The notes: generated from the sequence alone by a model not told the origin. 64,000 nucleotides of DNA from Eunapius fragilis (GCA_963681505.1 OY811983.1:3306615-3370614); one strand, 5' to 3'; numbered from the stretch's first letter, positions 34,150-47,586 are shown. Translations and numbers: made by a program.

Positions 34150-35730
34150 ATAGCAAGTTGGTAATACAGGTAATTGCATGAGTGAGACATCAATAACAAT
34201 GGACCGTAAATAGTAGAAGAATCTGTAATTATAATTATAATGGAGAGGACTGTTCATGCGAAAATTTCAGAACTGTTACCAATACATCTTATCATAGTAT
34301 TGCGTACTAACCTGCATGCACAACATACATAGGGCGTTATCCCTTTGGTTCGTATCTCTCTACATGAATGGTCATATCATTTCAAATTAATTGGTACATA
34401 AGGGGAACAAAAAACACAAACATGGAGAATGGTGTGGTGTTATGTGAATAGCTTTAACGATTTGGAGGTTATAGCTCTTCAAGGATAAAGTATATATGCA
34501 ATGTAACTTTCTTGTGAGATTAAAAAAAAAGTATCACATCACAGTTTCACAGTATTCCCCTTATCTGTGCACAACATACAAAGCCTTTCGGTTCAAAGCT
34601 TTTGTATCTTTCTGCATGAATGCTCATATCATTTCAAAATTAAGTAGAGGACATTCTGTGAGAACGAAAACAGAATGGTATAAAGTTATGTGAATATTCA
34701 GTCCATAGCTTTAATCATTGGAGGTTATAGCTCTTCAAGCATATATACAATGTAACTTTCTTGTGAGATGTATATTGTTTCTTTTTAAAAATGTATCTAA
34801 AGGACTCGTGTATCCTTATGTTTATATTTCAGCCAATTATAGTTGCACACAGTGATGTACAAAGAACTGTTTTTTAAACTGCCCCAAATATTGCACAAAA
34901 ATCCACATTTGAGGCAAAATGTTTTTATGAATAGAAGAAATATAATGCTACCTTTTGTCAGGAACAAAATAATACTAGTGTATCATAAATCTCATTCTAA
35001 TACTTCCAACTACTGCCTCAAATAGTACCTGATCATTTGTTAAAAGTGGTTGAGAACTGAATTGGAACACCAGAGAGTTAAACTAGCACTTCTTGATGTA
35101 ATCCTGCTCATTAATACCTCTCTGCTCCGGACTACAATTATAGAATCTGGTATTAGTGACATAGAGTACATATTGCCACCTCATTAACCACAATATTCTC
35201 TGCACATGACCACATGCACAGTTCTAGAACCTCTGAATAAATATATTATTACTTTCCATCACAACAACACACTAGACCAATCATAGCGACATGCCAGGTG
35301 GATTCAGGTGGTCTATTAGAATTTTATTTGGGTATTGTCTTCTATTGCAGTCCGCTGGAGATTTCAAAAATTGGCATGTCAATATATCAATACTTTACGT
35401 TCCACCTACACATCCACATACACACATCATAATATGAAATGAACTTTTCCACAGAGTATACAAGCAACCACGCAAAATGCAGTAATAACCAAAACCAATC
35501 TCCACCCATCAGGTTGCCATGGTCAATGTGAAAGCAAAGCTCTGGCATTTGCTAGAGTGCATTGCTAATACATAGCTACACGTTACCAATGCATGCACTT
35601 TATAGCTATCATTTTCACTGGTCCATCGCTCTTTTTACAGATCTGAGCAGAGGTAAAGGTGTAGACAATTGAGTGAACTCGGAAGGTGCCAAACTCTCAT
35701 GCCGCGTTTGAATGTGGAATTTGTGGTGAA
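34150..35730 (+). repeat. Segmental repeat, copy A (element-free)
   Basis: Homologous to 44550-46705 and, for its first ~430 bp, to 41178-41590. It ends ~130 bp from the stop codon of the first pore-former gene. At 34824-34825 it shows the uninterrupted sequence GTTTATATTTCAGCC, the empty site for the A^T-inserting element at 44951-45864. Within it, two tandem-like blocks (34436-34520 and 34680-34770) repeat TTGGAGGTTATAGCTCTTCA. Confidence 0.85.
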
Positions 35731-35862
35731 TGCACACATGGATGCATGTATATCGTTTCGCTTTAAAATCCATGCATATGCATGCATGAATATACACTAT
35801 ATACACTAATAAATTCTGCATTATCATCTTCACGGATGTAAGTCCAATTTTAGTAACGCTGC

Positions 35863-38439
35863 TTACTTAAGGGAAACTGGTTTCTGCAGCAGCACTTTTC
35901 CGTTACTGTAATAACCGATCTCAATATCTTCGGTGATCTGTCGTGTATTCAATAGTCCGCCAGCTCTCATTATGGCATCAATCGGTAGAGCCCAAAAATG
36001 GTGATCCCGGTATGTCGGGTTGTAGTTGATAGCAGTAAGGCCCGTCAAAGAAGCGGTGTATGTTATCCGGGCTTTTAGAACTGATCGTGTTGCTGTGAGT
36101 ATTGCTTCGACGGCTTGGTTTGGTCCGAGTTGTACTCCAACGCTGCTTGACGATCCGACCTGGACTGCCGTGCTTTGAGAACCTCCGCTTCCAAACTGCG
36201 CACTGAAACCAAATTTCGTTTCTCCTCCTCCTCCTGTTCCTAAAAAGCCAACCTCGTATTTGAAAGTCTGTTCGAAATTGAACCCAAACGTTTGGCTCCA
36301 TGTCGTATCCACTGTATTAGTCACGCTGTCCTGAATAGCAGCGTTGAAATTAGCGTTGTAAGGACTGTTGTTGATCAAAGATTTCTGAGCAACGATCGAG
36401 GGCTGCGATGTAACACCGGTAATTGTCGCGCTGGTAACAGTAAGGACTGTCGTGACTTGGTCCCAGCCGTAGGTTTTGTAAAGGTCGTTCCATGGGGTCG
36501 GAGATCGAACGTAAGCGTCATTGGGATTTTTCCCGAAGTATCTGCCCACTGCATTTTTAAGAGGCGCGTCGGTAATCCCGAACAATTGACGTTCGCTGTC
36601 AGTGATCACGTGCGAAATTGATCCTGTAACACTGACACTAGAGGCTTGTGGAGTGGTTCCGGCCTTAATTTGTATGTTCAAGCCCAAGTCATTGGTGAAA
36701 ACAGCATCTTGGTCGTTGATGGAGCTCTATTGGAAAGAAAATAAAAAATAACAAAACACGGAAATGAAGCCCAATATATTCTTGCAACTACTAGCAGAGG
36801 CGAAAATTTATCGCGTTACATTAAATTTACTCGTGAGAATTAAGGATGTCTGTGCAACTAGCTGTATATGATAGAGAAAAATTGATGACGCTCAGTGCTC
36901 ACCTCAAAGTTTGTGTAGCCATTTGCATCTCCGAAGTACGCGACTTGTACATCTGAAATACAAATTTAAAATAAAACTTCACTGGAAGTTGTTCTAAATT
37001 TGTGCATACTATTTCTGTGGACATACAGAGAAATGATCGCGTGGTCAACTCAATACTAAGCTCAACAGCTTTTTCCTAGATATATAGTTTGGCTCCCTAG
37101 AGTTCGCTAGTACAGCACATTTGACGTGAATTTTTAAATGTAGTCACCACGTTTTCCCCTGTATGCCTCCAGTTTTGCGGCAAAATTACCGTGTACTGAT
37201 GTACTGGAACGCTATTTAATTAACCGCCGTTACAAAGATTGCTCTTGCTAAAAACACCATGGTGGAATGTAAACAAAAGACTAACAACAGAACAAATTTA
37301 AGGCATGCATGCAGGTCTGAAAGGATTTGGAGAATTGTATGCTAGATACCTTATCGCCAAAACATTAAAAACACGGTTACTTGAGCTTATTGTACACATA
37401 GCCAGGTATTAAGAAGAGCTCAATGTTTTTGATAGAAAGCCAGGTTAATGACACTTCAAATATTTTAAAAACAACGCGGAGGTTAAGATTTGAATTGTAA
37501 CAGCTGGGCAATTTTTTTTTCTAATGTAGGCGAGGTCGACGAACCGAGTTTTTCATCACATTATTCTCTATTATGTCAAAACCTTATACAGATCTATTCT
37601 CTGATCCTGCATGTGAGTGATCATAAAGCTGATACATCAAACGATTTTTATTAAACATACGCCTCGAAATAAGCAAAATAAAAGTTATTAAACTGTAATT
37701 ACATTTAATGCTTGCGACATGTAATTAATTTTAGAATTCAATTTGAATGATGACGGCCATATGATAATTTAATCGTCATAATGCATAAAACTAAGATCAG
37801 GACTCGTGGGTAGAAAGCTAGGGAAGTATTTAGCGCAATGGTCCTGCATTATACGACTGCGGTTTCTTGATATGGGGTCGAGGCAGCGAAAAGAGACCTA
37901 GCGCATATCATAAAATTTTCCAGGATGGAGCATCAAAGTTGACGCGTGTACGTAATTAAAAATTCAGGCCACTGTAACTCCATGATGGACAGACTCATTT
38001 CCAGTGCGTAAGAAAAAATTTGTAGAGGACACAGGTGTCTGTTAGAATATGAAATAATTTGAAAACTTGCCTCGATCCCATATACATATATACAATCCGA
38101 CATACAGTTACCTTGCAGGTACGACCCATATTTGTATTCTACGGATTGACCATCTGCAGCCTCCGCCTCTGCATAGGCGAATTATATACGCATGGGTGTA
38201 AGCAAACCAAAATATCATAAACCTTACAACTCACCAATTTCTTGCGGAATCTAAAGTATAGATAGTAGAAAAAGAAGCCTCGATCATACACATTATACAG
38301 TACACATGCACGTGCATAAAGTAATGCGGAGCCGCATACTGTCATATACTGGGGAAAATACACTTACACTTTTGGCTGACGTAGAATGTTCGAGACATAT
38401 GATCAGTGCATAGGCAAACAGAGCCAAACGGTTCAACAT
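35863..38439 (-). CDS. Aerolysin/spherulin-2A-type secreted pore-forming protein, gene 1
   Basis: Five minus-strand exons in phase: 38439-38368 (signal peptide, 24 codons), 38250-38235 (a 16-nt microexon), 38168-38112, 36952-36903 and 36726-35863, predicting 352 residues with stop TAA. The last exon encodes the whole conserved domain: a PTPWNDLY block, a W-S-Q-T-F-G-F amphipathic strand, a Gly-rich FLGTGGGGET stretch and a Ser/Thr-Gly alternating segment that fits the pre-stem hairpin of aerolysin-fold proteins. The C-terminal YNPTY...HHFWALPID block resembles Physarum spherulin-2A as I remember it. Such proteins are secreted and oligomerise into beta-barrel pores, for defence or digestion. 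No Cys in the mature domain. A TATA box lies 37 bp upstream. The reading frame is intact, so it is likely functional. Family call by motif, not alignment. Confidence 0.78.
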
Positions 38440-38475
38440 CCTTATTCGGCGATATGTGCTAAAAATTGAGCGCTG

Positions 38476-38506
38476 CTTTTATACCACAGCAGCGGGAGAC
38501 CGGAAG
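38476..38506 (-). promoter_or_regulatory. Core promoter of pore-former gene 1: TATA box plus ETS-like site
   Basis: On the minus strand, GGTATAAAAG (38484-38475) stands ~37 bp before the ATG. ACTTCCGGTCT (38506-38496) lies just upstream of it. The same two motifs in the same order precede gene 2. Confidence 0.65.
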
Positions 38507-41500
38507 TGTAGATCGTAGCGCAGAGTGCCGACGTACGTTAACGTGTCAGTATTTAAAGCGACCCTCCTTTTGAAATAAACAATATCCAATTCTGCTGCCT
38601 TGTGTTCATTTGTTTCATTCTGATCATCTTTCCCTCTCACTATATATGTCAAACCTACTGAATAAAAAACATGCACATATGACATTACTCAAATGATATC
38701 TGTTAGCCTCATAATGCCGCCACTGATGGATGGCAAAAAATGCAAAGAGTTTTCAACTCATGCACAGTGCATAATACATATTTTTATGGAGGGCAATGTA
38801 TATAAATCCACTTTTTTTCTTCCATGACAATAGGACTAAACAGTGTATGGTTAAGGCAAAAATCATCACTCCTCAATAGATTAATACAGAGTCAAGTTAT
38901 CACATTGTCTATTCCTGATTTTATTTCATTTCCCACAATACAGCTACAACCACGAGAAGCACTGTTCTTGCATAAACTGAATTTCCTATTGCTGCATGCT
39001 ACACCTTGCTATCACTACATTAGTACTACTAAAAAGCTATACTGACCATTATTTCGCATGTCTATTTGCTTCAATATTAATGGCTCCATTACCACAGCAG
39101 AAGTGCACCAGTAGATCAATTCCTCAAAGAATTACGTTTATTGTAAAAATCCATTTATTACATGTGGTACAACTGAGAGGTGCATTAGAACAATTAGGTG
39201 CTAAGTAATATAAACAACATTTCTGAATAACTACACCTGCCCACGACATGATAGTATACTCCAGCCAATAGTGACAAAAGTAAGGCAGTCGTTTCCACCT
39301 CAAAATGCTCCTTAGAATGTAGACCCCATTCTATTATCATGCCTACATTGTATAAGTAGATGTCCAGGACTGTGCTGCTGGTGCTATCAAACTGACAGTT
39401 ATTTTATAATAACTGTAGCGTGTCAATTCAAAAGTCTCTGAGAATAGTATTATCAATTGTCAAATCTTTTTAAGTGTTAAAATACATGCATGCTAACATG
39501 TGTCGATAAGCACACATGAGGGATGCAAAGCACGGTATATAGTTTGATGTAAGGAACAATAAGGCTGCATGCACAGGGCTTGTAGGTATTTAATCAAATA
39601 TGGAACCCATGCAGCAATGTGGTGAAAACATTGGGTGGTTAAGAGTTCCAATTTGTGTGATGTACGGACACTCAGAAGTTTAGGAAAATAACCAGGATAG
39701 GTCCAAGGAGGCTCTCATTGGCATTTCTGGTCTAATGATGTCAGCACTAATTAAGAGCCAACTCTATAAAAAAGGTGTTCTTTTGTCCCTTGACAACACT
39801 GTAAGTGATGCTGCAGATATGCTTAAATTTAACCATTAAATTTTCCAGTATATTGTGCCATAACATACCTCAAATTGGATGGGTCAGTGTCAGGGTTCAT
39901 GACCAACCACCCTGACAAAGGATGAATCAGGTGCTAAAAGAGACTGAATAGCGGGAGCCTCCAGGTCTAGAAGGACATTTATGAGGACCTTTTGCTATAT
40001 GTAATGTGTACTATGCATGTATTCCTTGGTCTGGTACGGGTGTTGGATATCTGGCAGCTAGAGGGAAGGAGCAACGTGCAGGCTGTGGCTAGATCGATCC
40101 ATCACAGTCGGCATAATGTAACACCTCTCACCACAATTTTTCTGACCATTAGTGGTATGTAGTAGAACTAACCACTGCATTAGCACCAAGTAATACCACA
40201 CTCTGATCACCTGAAGTTCCCACTCTCATCACTAGAAGTGTTAATAAAATGTCCTACTGAACTGTCCTACCATATTCTGGCATTGTGGCAGAATCTGTTG
40301 ATCCTGGTTGACCCACATGTGAATGGACGCTGAATCAAACATTACACTAATGACTGCATTGCTACACAGTTGTAACACTCTAGCTGGATACTTATCCCCA
40401 TCACTAGTACACCCCAAGGAAGCATCCATAAGTTTGTATTTACATGCCTAAGCAGATGTAAGACTTAGGCAACTGCTTGAGTGTATGCAACTACTTGAAT
40501 GTCAACAATTTATATGGATGTGAATGCCAATGAAATGCAGTATTGTTTGAAGTGCATACCAGTATAATTTAAGTGTACTTGTTTCATGGGTCAGATTTGA
40601 AGATGTATTTGTTATTTTCTCCTATTCCAGCCAGCCAGAGTCAATGATTTTTGAAATTTCAATAGACGGCTATTTAATGTTTTCACCTACATGTCCACAT
40701 GTGCACATGCACCACACACACAGCATGCATAGCATAACATGAATTTAAACTCTCTGACATGATACCTTATTGTCAGGTGTACGAAAGTTTTATAGTATGC
40801 AATATACCTTTCACCGCAAATAGATAGGTTAATGGCCAGCACCACCCTCCACAATTTCAATTTTGTAGTACTCTGACCATTAGTGACATGTATTTGAACT
40901 AACCACTGCATTAGCACCAAATAATACCACACTCTGATAATCTAAAGTCCCTGCTATCTCACAACCATGAACTAGGGTGGCTATGTGTCCCTATGGTGGT
41001 TAGAATATATATAGCTTGGGGAAAGGAAGCCCCTGCCATCATCTCCACAATTGCCTCCAGACATGCCACCTCAATGTGCCAGCCAAAGTCCATTGTTCTC
41101 AATGAGATCTATGGTCGGTTGAATCTCATCGTTGTCTGTGCCAACTCAACACCTACCCTCTCTACATACCAATTCAAGTTCGTAATACAGGTAATTGCAT
41201 TAGTGAGACATCAATAACAATGGATTGTAAATAGTAGAAGAATCTGTAACTATAATTATAATGGAGTGGACTATTCTTGCGAAAAATTCAGAACTGTTAC
41301 TAACACATCACAGTATTACACTCTGTGCACAACATACAAAGGGCACTATCCCTTTTGGTTCAAAGCTTTTGTATCTTTCAGCATGAATGCTCTTATCATT
41401 TCAAAATTAAGTAGAGGAGTTCTGTGGGAACAAAAACATAAATAATTTGAACATGGAGAATGGTATGGTGTTATGTGAATATAAGTCCATAGCTTTAATC

Positions 41501-41594
41501 ATTTGGAGGTTATAGCTCTTCAAGCATATATACTATGTAACTTTCTTGTGAGATGTATATTAGTATATAAAGGTCTGGTGTATCCCTATGTTTA

Positions 41595-41769
41595 CAAGTA
41601 AAGAAAAACATTCTCTAACGAGAAAGTTGGTGGGACATAGGAATTGGAGGCAATGGTGGTGTAAAAAGGAAGGGAACAAGGTTTTGAGGAAAGGGTATAA
41701 TGAGACAAAAATCCTATGTTTAGCACTTCTTTTGGTTCTGTTACATTTACACGTGCTAAATATAGGATT
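41595..41769 (+). mobile_element. Truncated CAAGTAAAG element
   Basis: Matches the first ~175 bp of the element at 44951 and stops inside its palindrome, at the duplication junction. Confidence 0.9.
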
Positions 41770-41789
41770 TATATTAAATTTAAATATAG

Positions 41790-41809
41790 GATATGGTTTT
41801 CACCAACGA
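41790..41809 (+). other. 20-bp pore-former exon fragment at duplication junction
   Basis: GATATGGTTTTCACCAACGA is identical to 51604-51623, the start of the last coding exon of gene 2, and differs from gene 1. It overlaps by CGA the start of duplication copy 2. Confidence 0.85.
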
Positions 41810-44800
41810 TATGTGCTAAAAATAGAGCGCTGCTTTTATACCACAGCAGCGGGAGACCGGAAGTGTAGATCTTAGCGCAGAGTGCCGACGTACGTTAACG
41901 TGTCAGTATTTAAAGCGACCCTCCTTTTGAAATAAACAATATCCAATTCTGCTGCCTTGTGTTCATTTGTTTCATTCTGATCACCTTTCCCTCTCACTAT
42001 ATATGTCAAACCTACTGAATAAAAAACATGCACATATGACATTACTCAAATGATATCTGTTAGCCTCATAATGTCGCCACTGATGGATGGCAAAAAATAC
42101 AAAGAGTTTTCAACTCATGCACAGTGCATAATACATATTTTTATGGAGGGCAATGTATATAAATCCACTTTTTTTCTTCCATGACAATAGGACTAAACAG
42201 TGTATGGTTAAGGCAAAAATCATCACTCCTCAATAGATTAATACAGAGTCAAGTTATCACATTGTCTATTCCTGATTTTATTTCATTTCCCACAATACAG
42301 CTACAACCACGAGAAGCACTGTTCTTGCATAAACTGAATTTCCTATTGCTGCATGCTACACCTTGCTATCACTACATTAGTACTACTAAAAAGCTATACT
42401 GACCATTATTTCGCATGTCTATTTGCTTCAATATTAATGGCTCCATTACCACAGCAGAAGTGCACCAGTAGATCAATTCCTCAAAGAATTACGTTTATTG
42501 TAAAAATCCATTTATTACATGTGGTACAACTGAGAGGTGCATTAGAACAATTAGGTGCTAAGTAATATAAACAACATTTCTGCATGAATAACTACACCTG
42601 CCCACGACACGATAGTATACTCCAGCCAATAGTGACAAAAGTAAGGCAATCGTTTCCACCTCAAAATGCTCCTTAGAATGTAGACCCCATTCTATTATCA
42701 TGCCTACATTGTATAAGTAGATGTCCAGGACTGTGCTGCTGGTGCTATCAAACTGACAGTTATTTTATAATAACTGTAGCGTGTCAATTCAAAAGTCTCT
42801 GAGAATAGTATTATCAATTGTCAAATCTTTTTAAGTGTTAAATTACATGCATGCTAACATGTGTCGATAAGCACACATGAGGGATGCAAAGCACGGTATA
42901 TAGTTTGATGTAAGGAACAATAAGGCTGCATGCACAGGGCTTGTAGGTATTTAATCAAATATGGAACCCATGCAGCAATGTGGTGAAAACATTGGGTGGT
43001 TAAGAGTTCCAATTTGTGTGATGTACGGACACTCAGAAGTTTAGGAAAATAACCAGGATAGGTCCAAGGAGGCTCTCATTGGCATTTCTGGTCTAATGAT
43101 GTCAGCACTAATTAAGAGCCAACTCTATAAAAAAGGTGTTCTTTTGTCCCTTGACAACACTGTAAGTGATGCTGCAGATATGCTTAAATTTAACCATTAA
43201 ATTTTCCAGTATATTGTGCCATAACATACCTCAAATTGGATGGGTCAGTGTCAGGGTTCATGACCAACCACCCTGACAAAGGATGAATCAGGTGCTAAAA
43301 GAGACTGAATAGCGGGAGCCTCCAGGTCTAGAAGGACATTTATGAGGACCTTTTGCTATATGTAATGTGTACTATGCATGTATTCCTTGGTCTGGTACGG
43401 GTGTTGGATATCTGGCAGCTAGAGGGAAGGAGCAACGTGCAGGCTGTGGCTAGATCGATCCATCACAGTCGGCATAATGTAACACCTCTCACCACAATTT
43501 TTCTGACCATTAGTGGTATGTAGTAGAACTAACCACTGCATTAGCACCAAGTAATACCACACTCTGATCACCTGAAGTTCCCACTCTCATCACTAGAAGT
43601 GTTAATAAAATGTCCTACTGAACTGTCCTACCATATTCTGGCATTGTGGTTGATCCTGGTTGACCCACACGTGAATGGACCCTGAATCAACCATTACCAC
43701 TAATGACTGCATTGCTACACAGTTGTAACACTCTAGCTGGATACTTATCACCATCACTAGTACACCCCAAGGAAGCATCCATAAGTTTGTATTTACATGC
43801 CTGAGCAGATGTAAGACTTAGGCAACTGCTTGAGTGTATGCAACTACTTGAATGTCAATGATTTATATGGATGTGAATGCCAATGAAATGCAGTATTGTT
43901 TGAAGTGCATACCAGTATAATTTAAGTGTACTTGTTTCATGGGTCAGATTTGAAGATGTATTTGTTGTTTTCTCCTATTCCAGCCAGCCAGAGTCAATGA
44001 TTTTTGAAATTTCAATAGACAGCTATTTAATGTTTTCACCTACATGTCCACATGTGCACATGCCCCACACACACAGCATGCATAGCATAACATGAATTTA
44101 AACTCTCTGACATGATACCTTACTGTCAGGTGTACGAAAGTTTTATAGTATGCAATATACCTTTCACCGCAAATAGATAGGTTAATGGCCAGCACCACCC
44201 TCCACAATTTCAATTTTGTAGTACTCTGACCATTAGTGACATGTATTTGAACTAACCACTGCATTAGCACCAAATAATACCACACTCTGATAATCTAAAG
44301 TCCCTGCTATCTCACAACCATGAACTAGGGTGGCTATGTGTCCCTATGGTGGTTAGAATATATATAGCTTGGGGAAAGGAAGCCCCTGCCATAATCTCCA
44401 CAATTGCCTCCAGACATGCCACCTCAATGTGCCAGCCAAAGTCCATTGTTCTCAATGAGATCTATGGTCGGTTGAATCTCATCGTTGTCTGTGCCAACTA
44501 AACACCTACCCTCTCTACATACCAATTCAAGTTCGTAATACAGGTAATTGCATTAGTGAGACATCAATAACAATGGACTGTAAACAGTAGAAGAATCTGT
44601 AATTATAATTATAATGGAGAGGACTGTTCTTGCGAAAAATTCAGAACTGTTACTAACACATCACAGTATTACACTCTGTGCACAACATACAAAGGGCAAT
44701 ATCCCTTTTGGTTCAAAGCTTTTGTATCTTTCAGCATGAATGCTCTTATCATTTCAAAATTAAGTAGAGGAGTTCTGTGGGAAAAAAAACATAAATAATT

Positions 44801-45126
44801 TGAACATGGAGAATGGTATGGTGTTATGTGAATATAAGTCCATAGCTTTAATCATTTGGAGGTTATAGCTCTTCAAGCATATATACTATGTAACTTTCTT
44901 GTGAGATGTATATTAGTATATAAAGGTCTGGTGTATCCCCCCTATGTTTACAAGTAAAGAAAAACATTCTCTAACGAGAAAGTTGGTGGGACATAGGAAT
45001 TGGAGGCAATGGTGGTGTAAAAAGGAAGGGAACAAGGTTTTGAGGAAAGGGTATAATGAGACAAAAATCCTATGTTTAGCACTTCTTTTGGTTCTGTTAC
45101 ATTTACACGTGCTAAATATAGGATTT
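41807..45126 (+). repeat. 3.3-kb tandem duplication, copy 2
   Basis: Second copy of 38450-41769. It carries a duplicate TATA (41833-41841) and ETS-like site (41854-41864) with no coding exon attached. Confidence 0.97.
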
Positions 45127-46705
45127 TTGTCTCATTACCCTTTTCTCAAAACCTTGTTCCCTTCCTATTTACACCACCATTGCCTCCAATTCCTATATCC
45201 CACCAACCTTCTCGTTAGAGAATGTATTTCTTTACTTGTTTCCTCTATTTTTTTATTATCATTTTTTATCGATTATTAATACTGGCAAGTGCCCCCCCCC
45301 CCCCCCCCCACTCCGCTTCAATTACCGTCACGAGAAGACGCCCGCTTTTGTTTGGGATCACTGTAAGGAACGCGGGAGAATTCTAACTCGTTGTCTCGTT
45401 GTTTAGCTCTCCTCTTTTGTTTGCATAATTCTAAATATACGTAAATGTCGCCATGGGAACGCTTCTATTTAACACTACGCATTACGTAATGATTACATAT
45501 GTCAGTTTTATGCTTTATTCATACATCTGATACTTGAAGATGTCCTTCCAGGAGATTCTACAGCGATTGGTATAATTGGCGCTCTTTAAAACCATTCCTA
45601 TCAGGCACCCGAGAAGAAGAAGACGACGACGACGACGACGGAGAAGAATTGGCATGGGGACCGGGTAAAACACGAACTTTTTTGTTCTCTTAAAGCAAAC
45701 GGTTTGAAGACTGGAATAAAACATTAAAATGACCCTTTGCCTTCTGGATCGATAGGAACAAAGAGCTAAACTATCCGTTTCTTGGTACGCGAGCTATACG
45801 CGGGTCGCGTTTTTTTCACGACCCGGGTCAATTCCTATATAGGAACTACTATCGTAGTTCCTGATATTGCAGCCAATTATAGTGTGCACACTCAGTGATG
45901 TACAAAGAACTGTTTCTTAAACTGCTCCAAATCCACATTTAGAGCACAAATGGGGTAAAACGTTTTCAAGACAATGCTACCTTCATCAGTAACAGAATAA
46001 CACCAGTATATTATAAATCTCATTCTAATAGTTTTAACTACCGCATTAATACCTCAAATAGTACCTGATCATCTGTTAAAAGTGGTTGAGAACTGAATTG
46101 GAAGAAAAGAGAGTTATCTTCTTAATGTAATTCTTCTCATTAAAACCTCTCTGCTCCCGACTACAATTATAGTACTCTGGTATTAGTGACATAGAGTGCA
46201 TCTTGTCACCTCATTACTACGTACAAGTATTAGTGGCCATACTCTGGTCACTTGTCATTATCAGTACACCACAATATTTTCTGCACATCACCACACAGTT
46301 CAAGAACCTCTGAATAAATATTTTATTACTTTCCATCACAACAACACACTAGTCCAACCATAGTGACATGGCAGGTGGATCCAGGTAGTCCATCAGAATT
46401 CATAGTATGAAATGAACGTTTCCACAGAGTACAAGCAACCACGCAAAATGCATGTAATGACCAAAAACAAATCTCCACCCTTCAGGTTGCCATGGGCAAT
46501 GTGAAAGCAAAGCTCTGGCATTAGCTAGAGTGCATTGCTAATACATAGCTATTTATACATGTCATCAATGCATGCACTTTAGCTATCATTTTCACTGATC
46601 CATCCCTTCTGTTATTTACAGATCTGAGCAGAGGTAGAGGTGTAGTCAATTGTGTGAACTTGAAAGGTACCAGACTCTCATGCATTTGAATGTGGAATTT
46701 GTGCG
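44550..46705 (+). repeat. Segmental repeat, copy C (element-containing)
   Basis: Homologue of 34150-35730 interrupted by the 914-bp element at 44951-45864. Homology resumes with GCAGCCAATTATAG and runs to about 46705. Confidence 0.85.
44951..45864 (+). mobile_element. A^T-inserting element, copy iii
   Basis: Same ends as copy i (CAAGTAAAG...CTGA) and same internal order, but lacking the segment with the basic ORF (internal deletion near 45424). The palindromic part ends at 45238, followed by a C run (45292-45309), a GAC/GAA trinucleotide tract near 45620 and the AGGAACTAC hairpin near the end. The empty site is given by 34.8 kb: removal leaves GTTTA joined to TATTGCAGCC, again A^T without duplication. 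Confidence 0.88.
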
Positions 46706-47525
46706 GGGTGAAGTGGCAATGACAATGTAGTAACGAGCACTCTATGTAATTAATGGTCAGAGTACTATAATGTAGATGGTAGCAGAGAGGTATTCAGGAT
46801 CCAATTAAGAGGTGCTAATCTAGCAGTCTGTTGTTTTAATGCATTTCTCAGATGTGTAATGAATAATCTGAGCATAGTAGAGAACAATTGATTCTACAAC
46901 AATACCAGAATAAGGTAAGACAGTACATTTTAGTACAGAGAGTGTGAGGTTGTGGGGACTTGAAACAATCAGAACGTGGTACTACTTGGTGCTTATAGAG
47001 TGATCAGTTCAACTGATGTTACAAATGGTCAGAATACTATAAAGTTGTTGCATTATGATGATCCATCCAGTTAAGTCACAATATAATTTTGTACATATTA
47101 ATAGTTTATTCTTTATCATAATTAAATTATATTATACAGTTGGTTACAGTATCAAAGTTCACTCTTTGATCTTATGGTTGTAGATTAAAAAAAAAAAAGG
47201 TTGTAATGCAGCATTAACGCGTTGCATCCCACTGCGTGTCTGTTAATGTACTGTGAATATATATGTGCAGCATTGCAACCACTTATATAGTAATTTACCT
47301 AGAACTGTTCCATAAACTGGCACGAATATATTTATAGAGTTGGAATGTAGCAAAACTTTTGCAAGACAAGCTTATTTTCCTTCATAGTTGCATTAGACAT
47401 GTGTGTTGTAATATCCATTAAACTTCATGTTTGTATTTAGTTGTAGTCAGAGCGCTGCTTCACGCGCAGATATTATGTAGGCGTCACTTCCGAAGTAATC
47501 AGTAATTAGATTAGCAAAGAAATAA
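46706..47525. other. Intergenic; degraded GGTCAGAGTACTA repeats
   Basis: Contains two diverged pieces of the dispersed repeat also seen at 40.1, 40.9, 43.5, 44.2 and 49.0-49.5 kb. No coding sequence supported until the promoter at 47530. Confidence 0.5.
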
Positions 47526-47529
47526 ATGG

Positions 47530-47536
47530 TATAAAA
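47530..47536 (+). promoter_or_regulatory. TATA box of secreted Cys-rich protein gene
   Basis: TATAAAA lies 57 bp upstream of the ATG at 47587. ACTTCCG occurs ~40 bp further upstream, as in the pore-former promoters. Confidence 0.5.
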
Positions 47537-47586
47537 TGAGGGCTCACCGTACTAATCCACTTTAAGCGAGGATTATACATCCGGCC

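Larger units (their letters stand above)
38450..41769 (+). repeat. 3.3-kb tandem duplication, copy 1
   Basis: Nearly identical to 41807-45126 with scattered substitutions and short indels (for example a 6-bp GCATGA insertion near 42583). It starts 11 bp upstream of the pore-former ATG and contains its promoter. No gene is evident; matching short frames in both copies simply reflect the duplication. Confidence 0.97.

Noticed and set aside
38824..42565. Identical short ORF pairs (for example 38824-39045 and 42181-42402)
   Set aside because: Their identity reflects the 3.3-kb duplication, not selection. No splice or domain support.
44951..45238. Palindrome as a simple TA-target MITE
   Set aside because: The empty site at 34.8 kb shows the insertion extends to 45864, so the palindrome is only one end of a larger element here.
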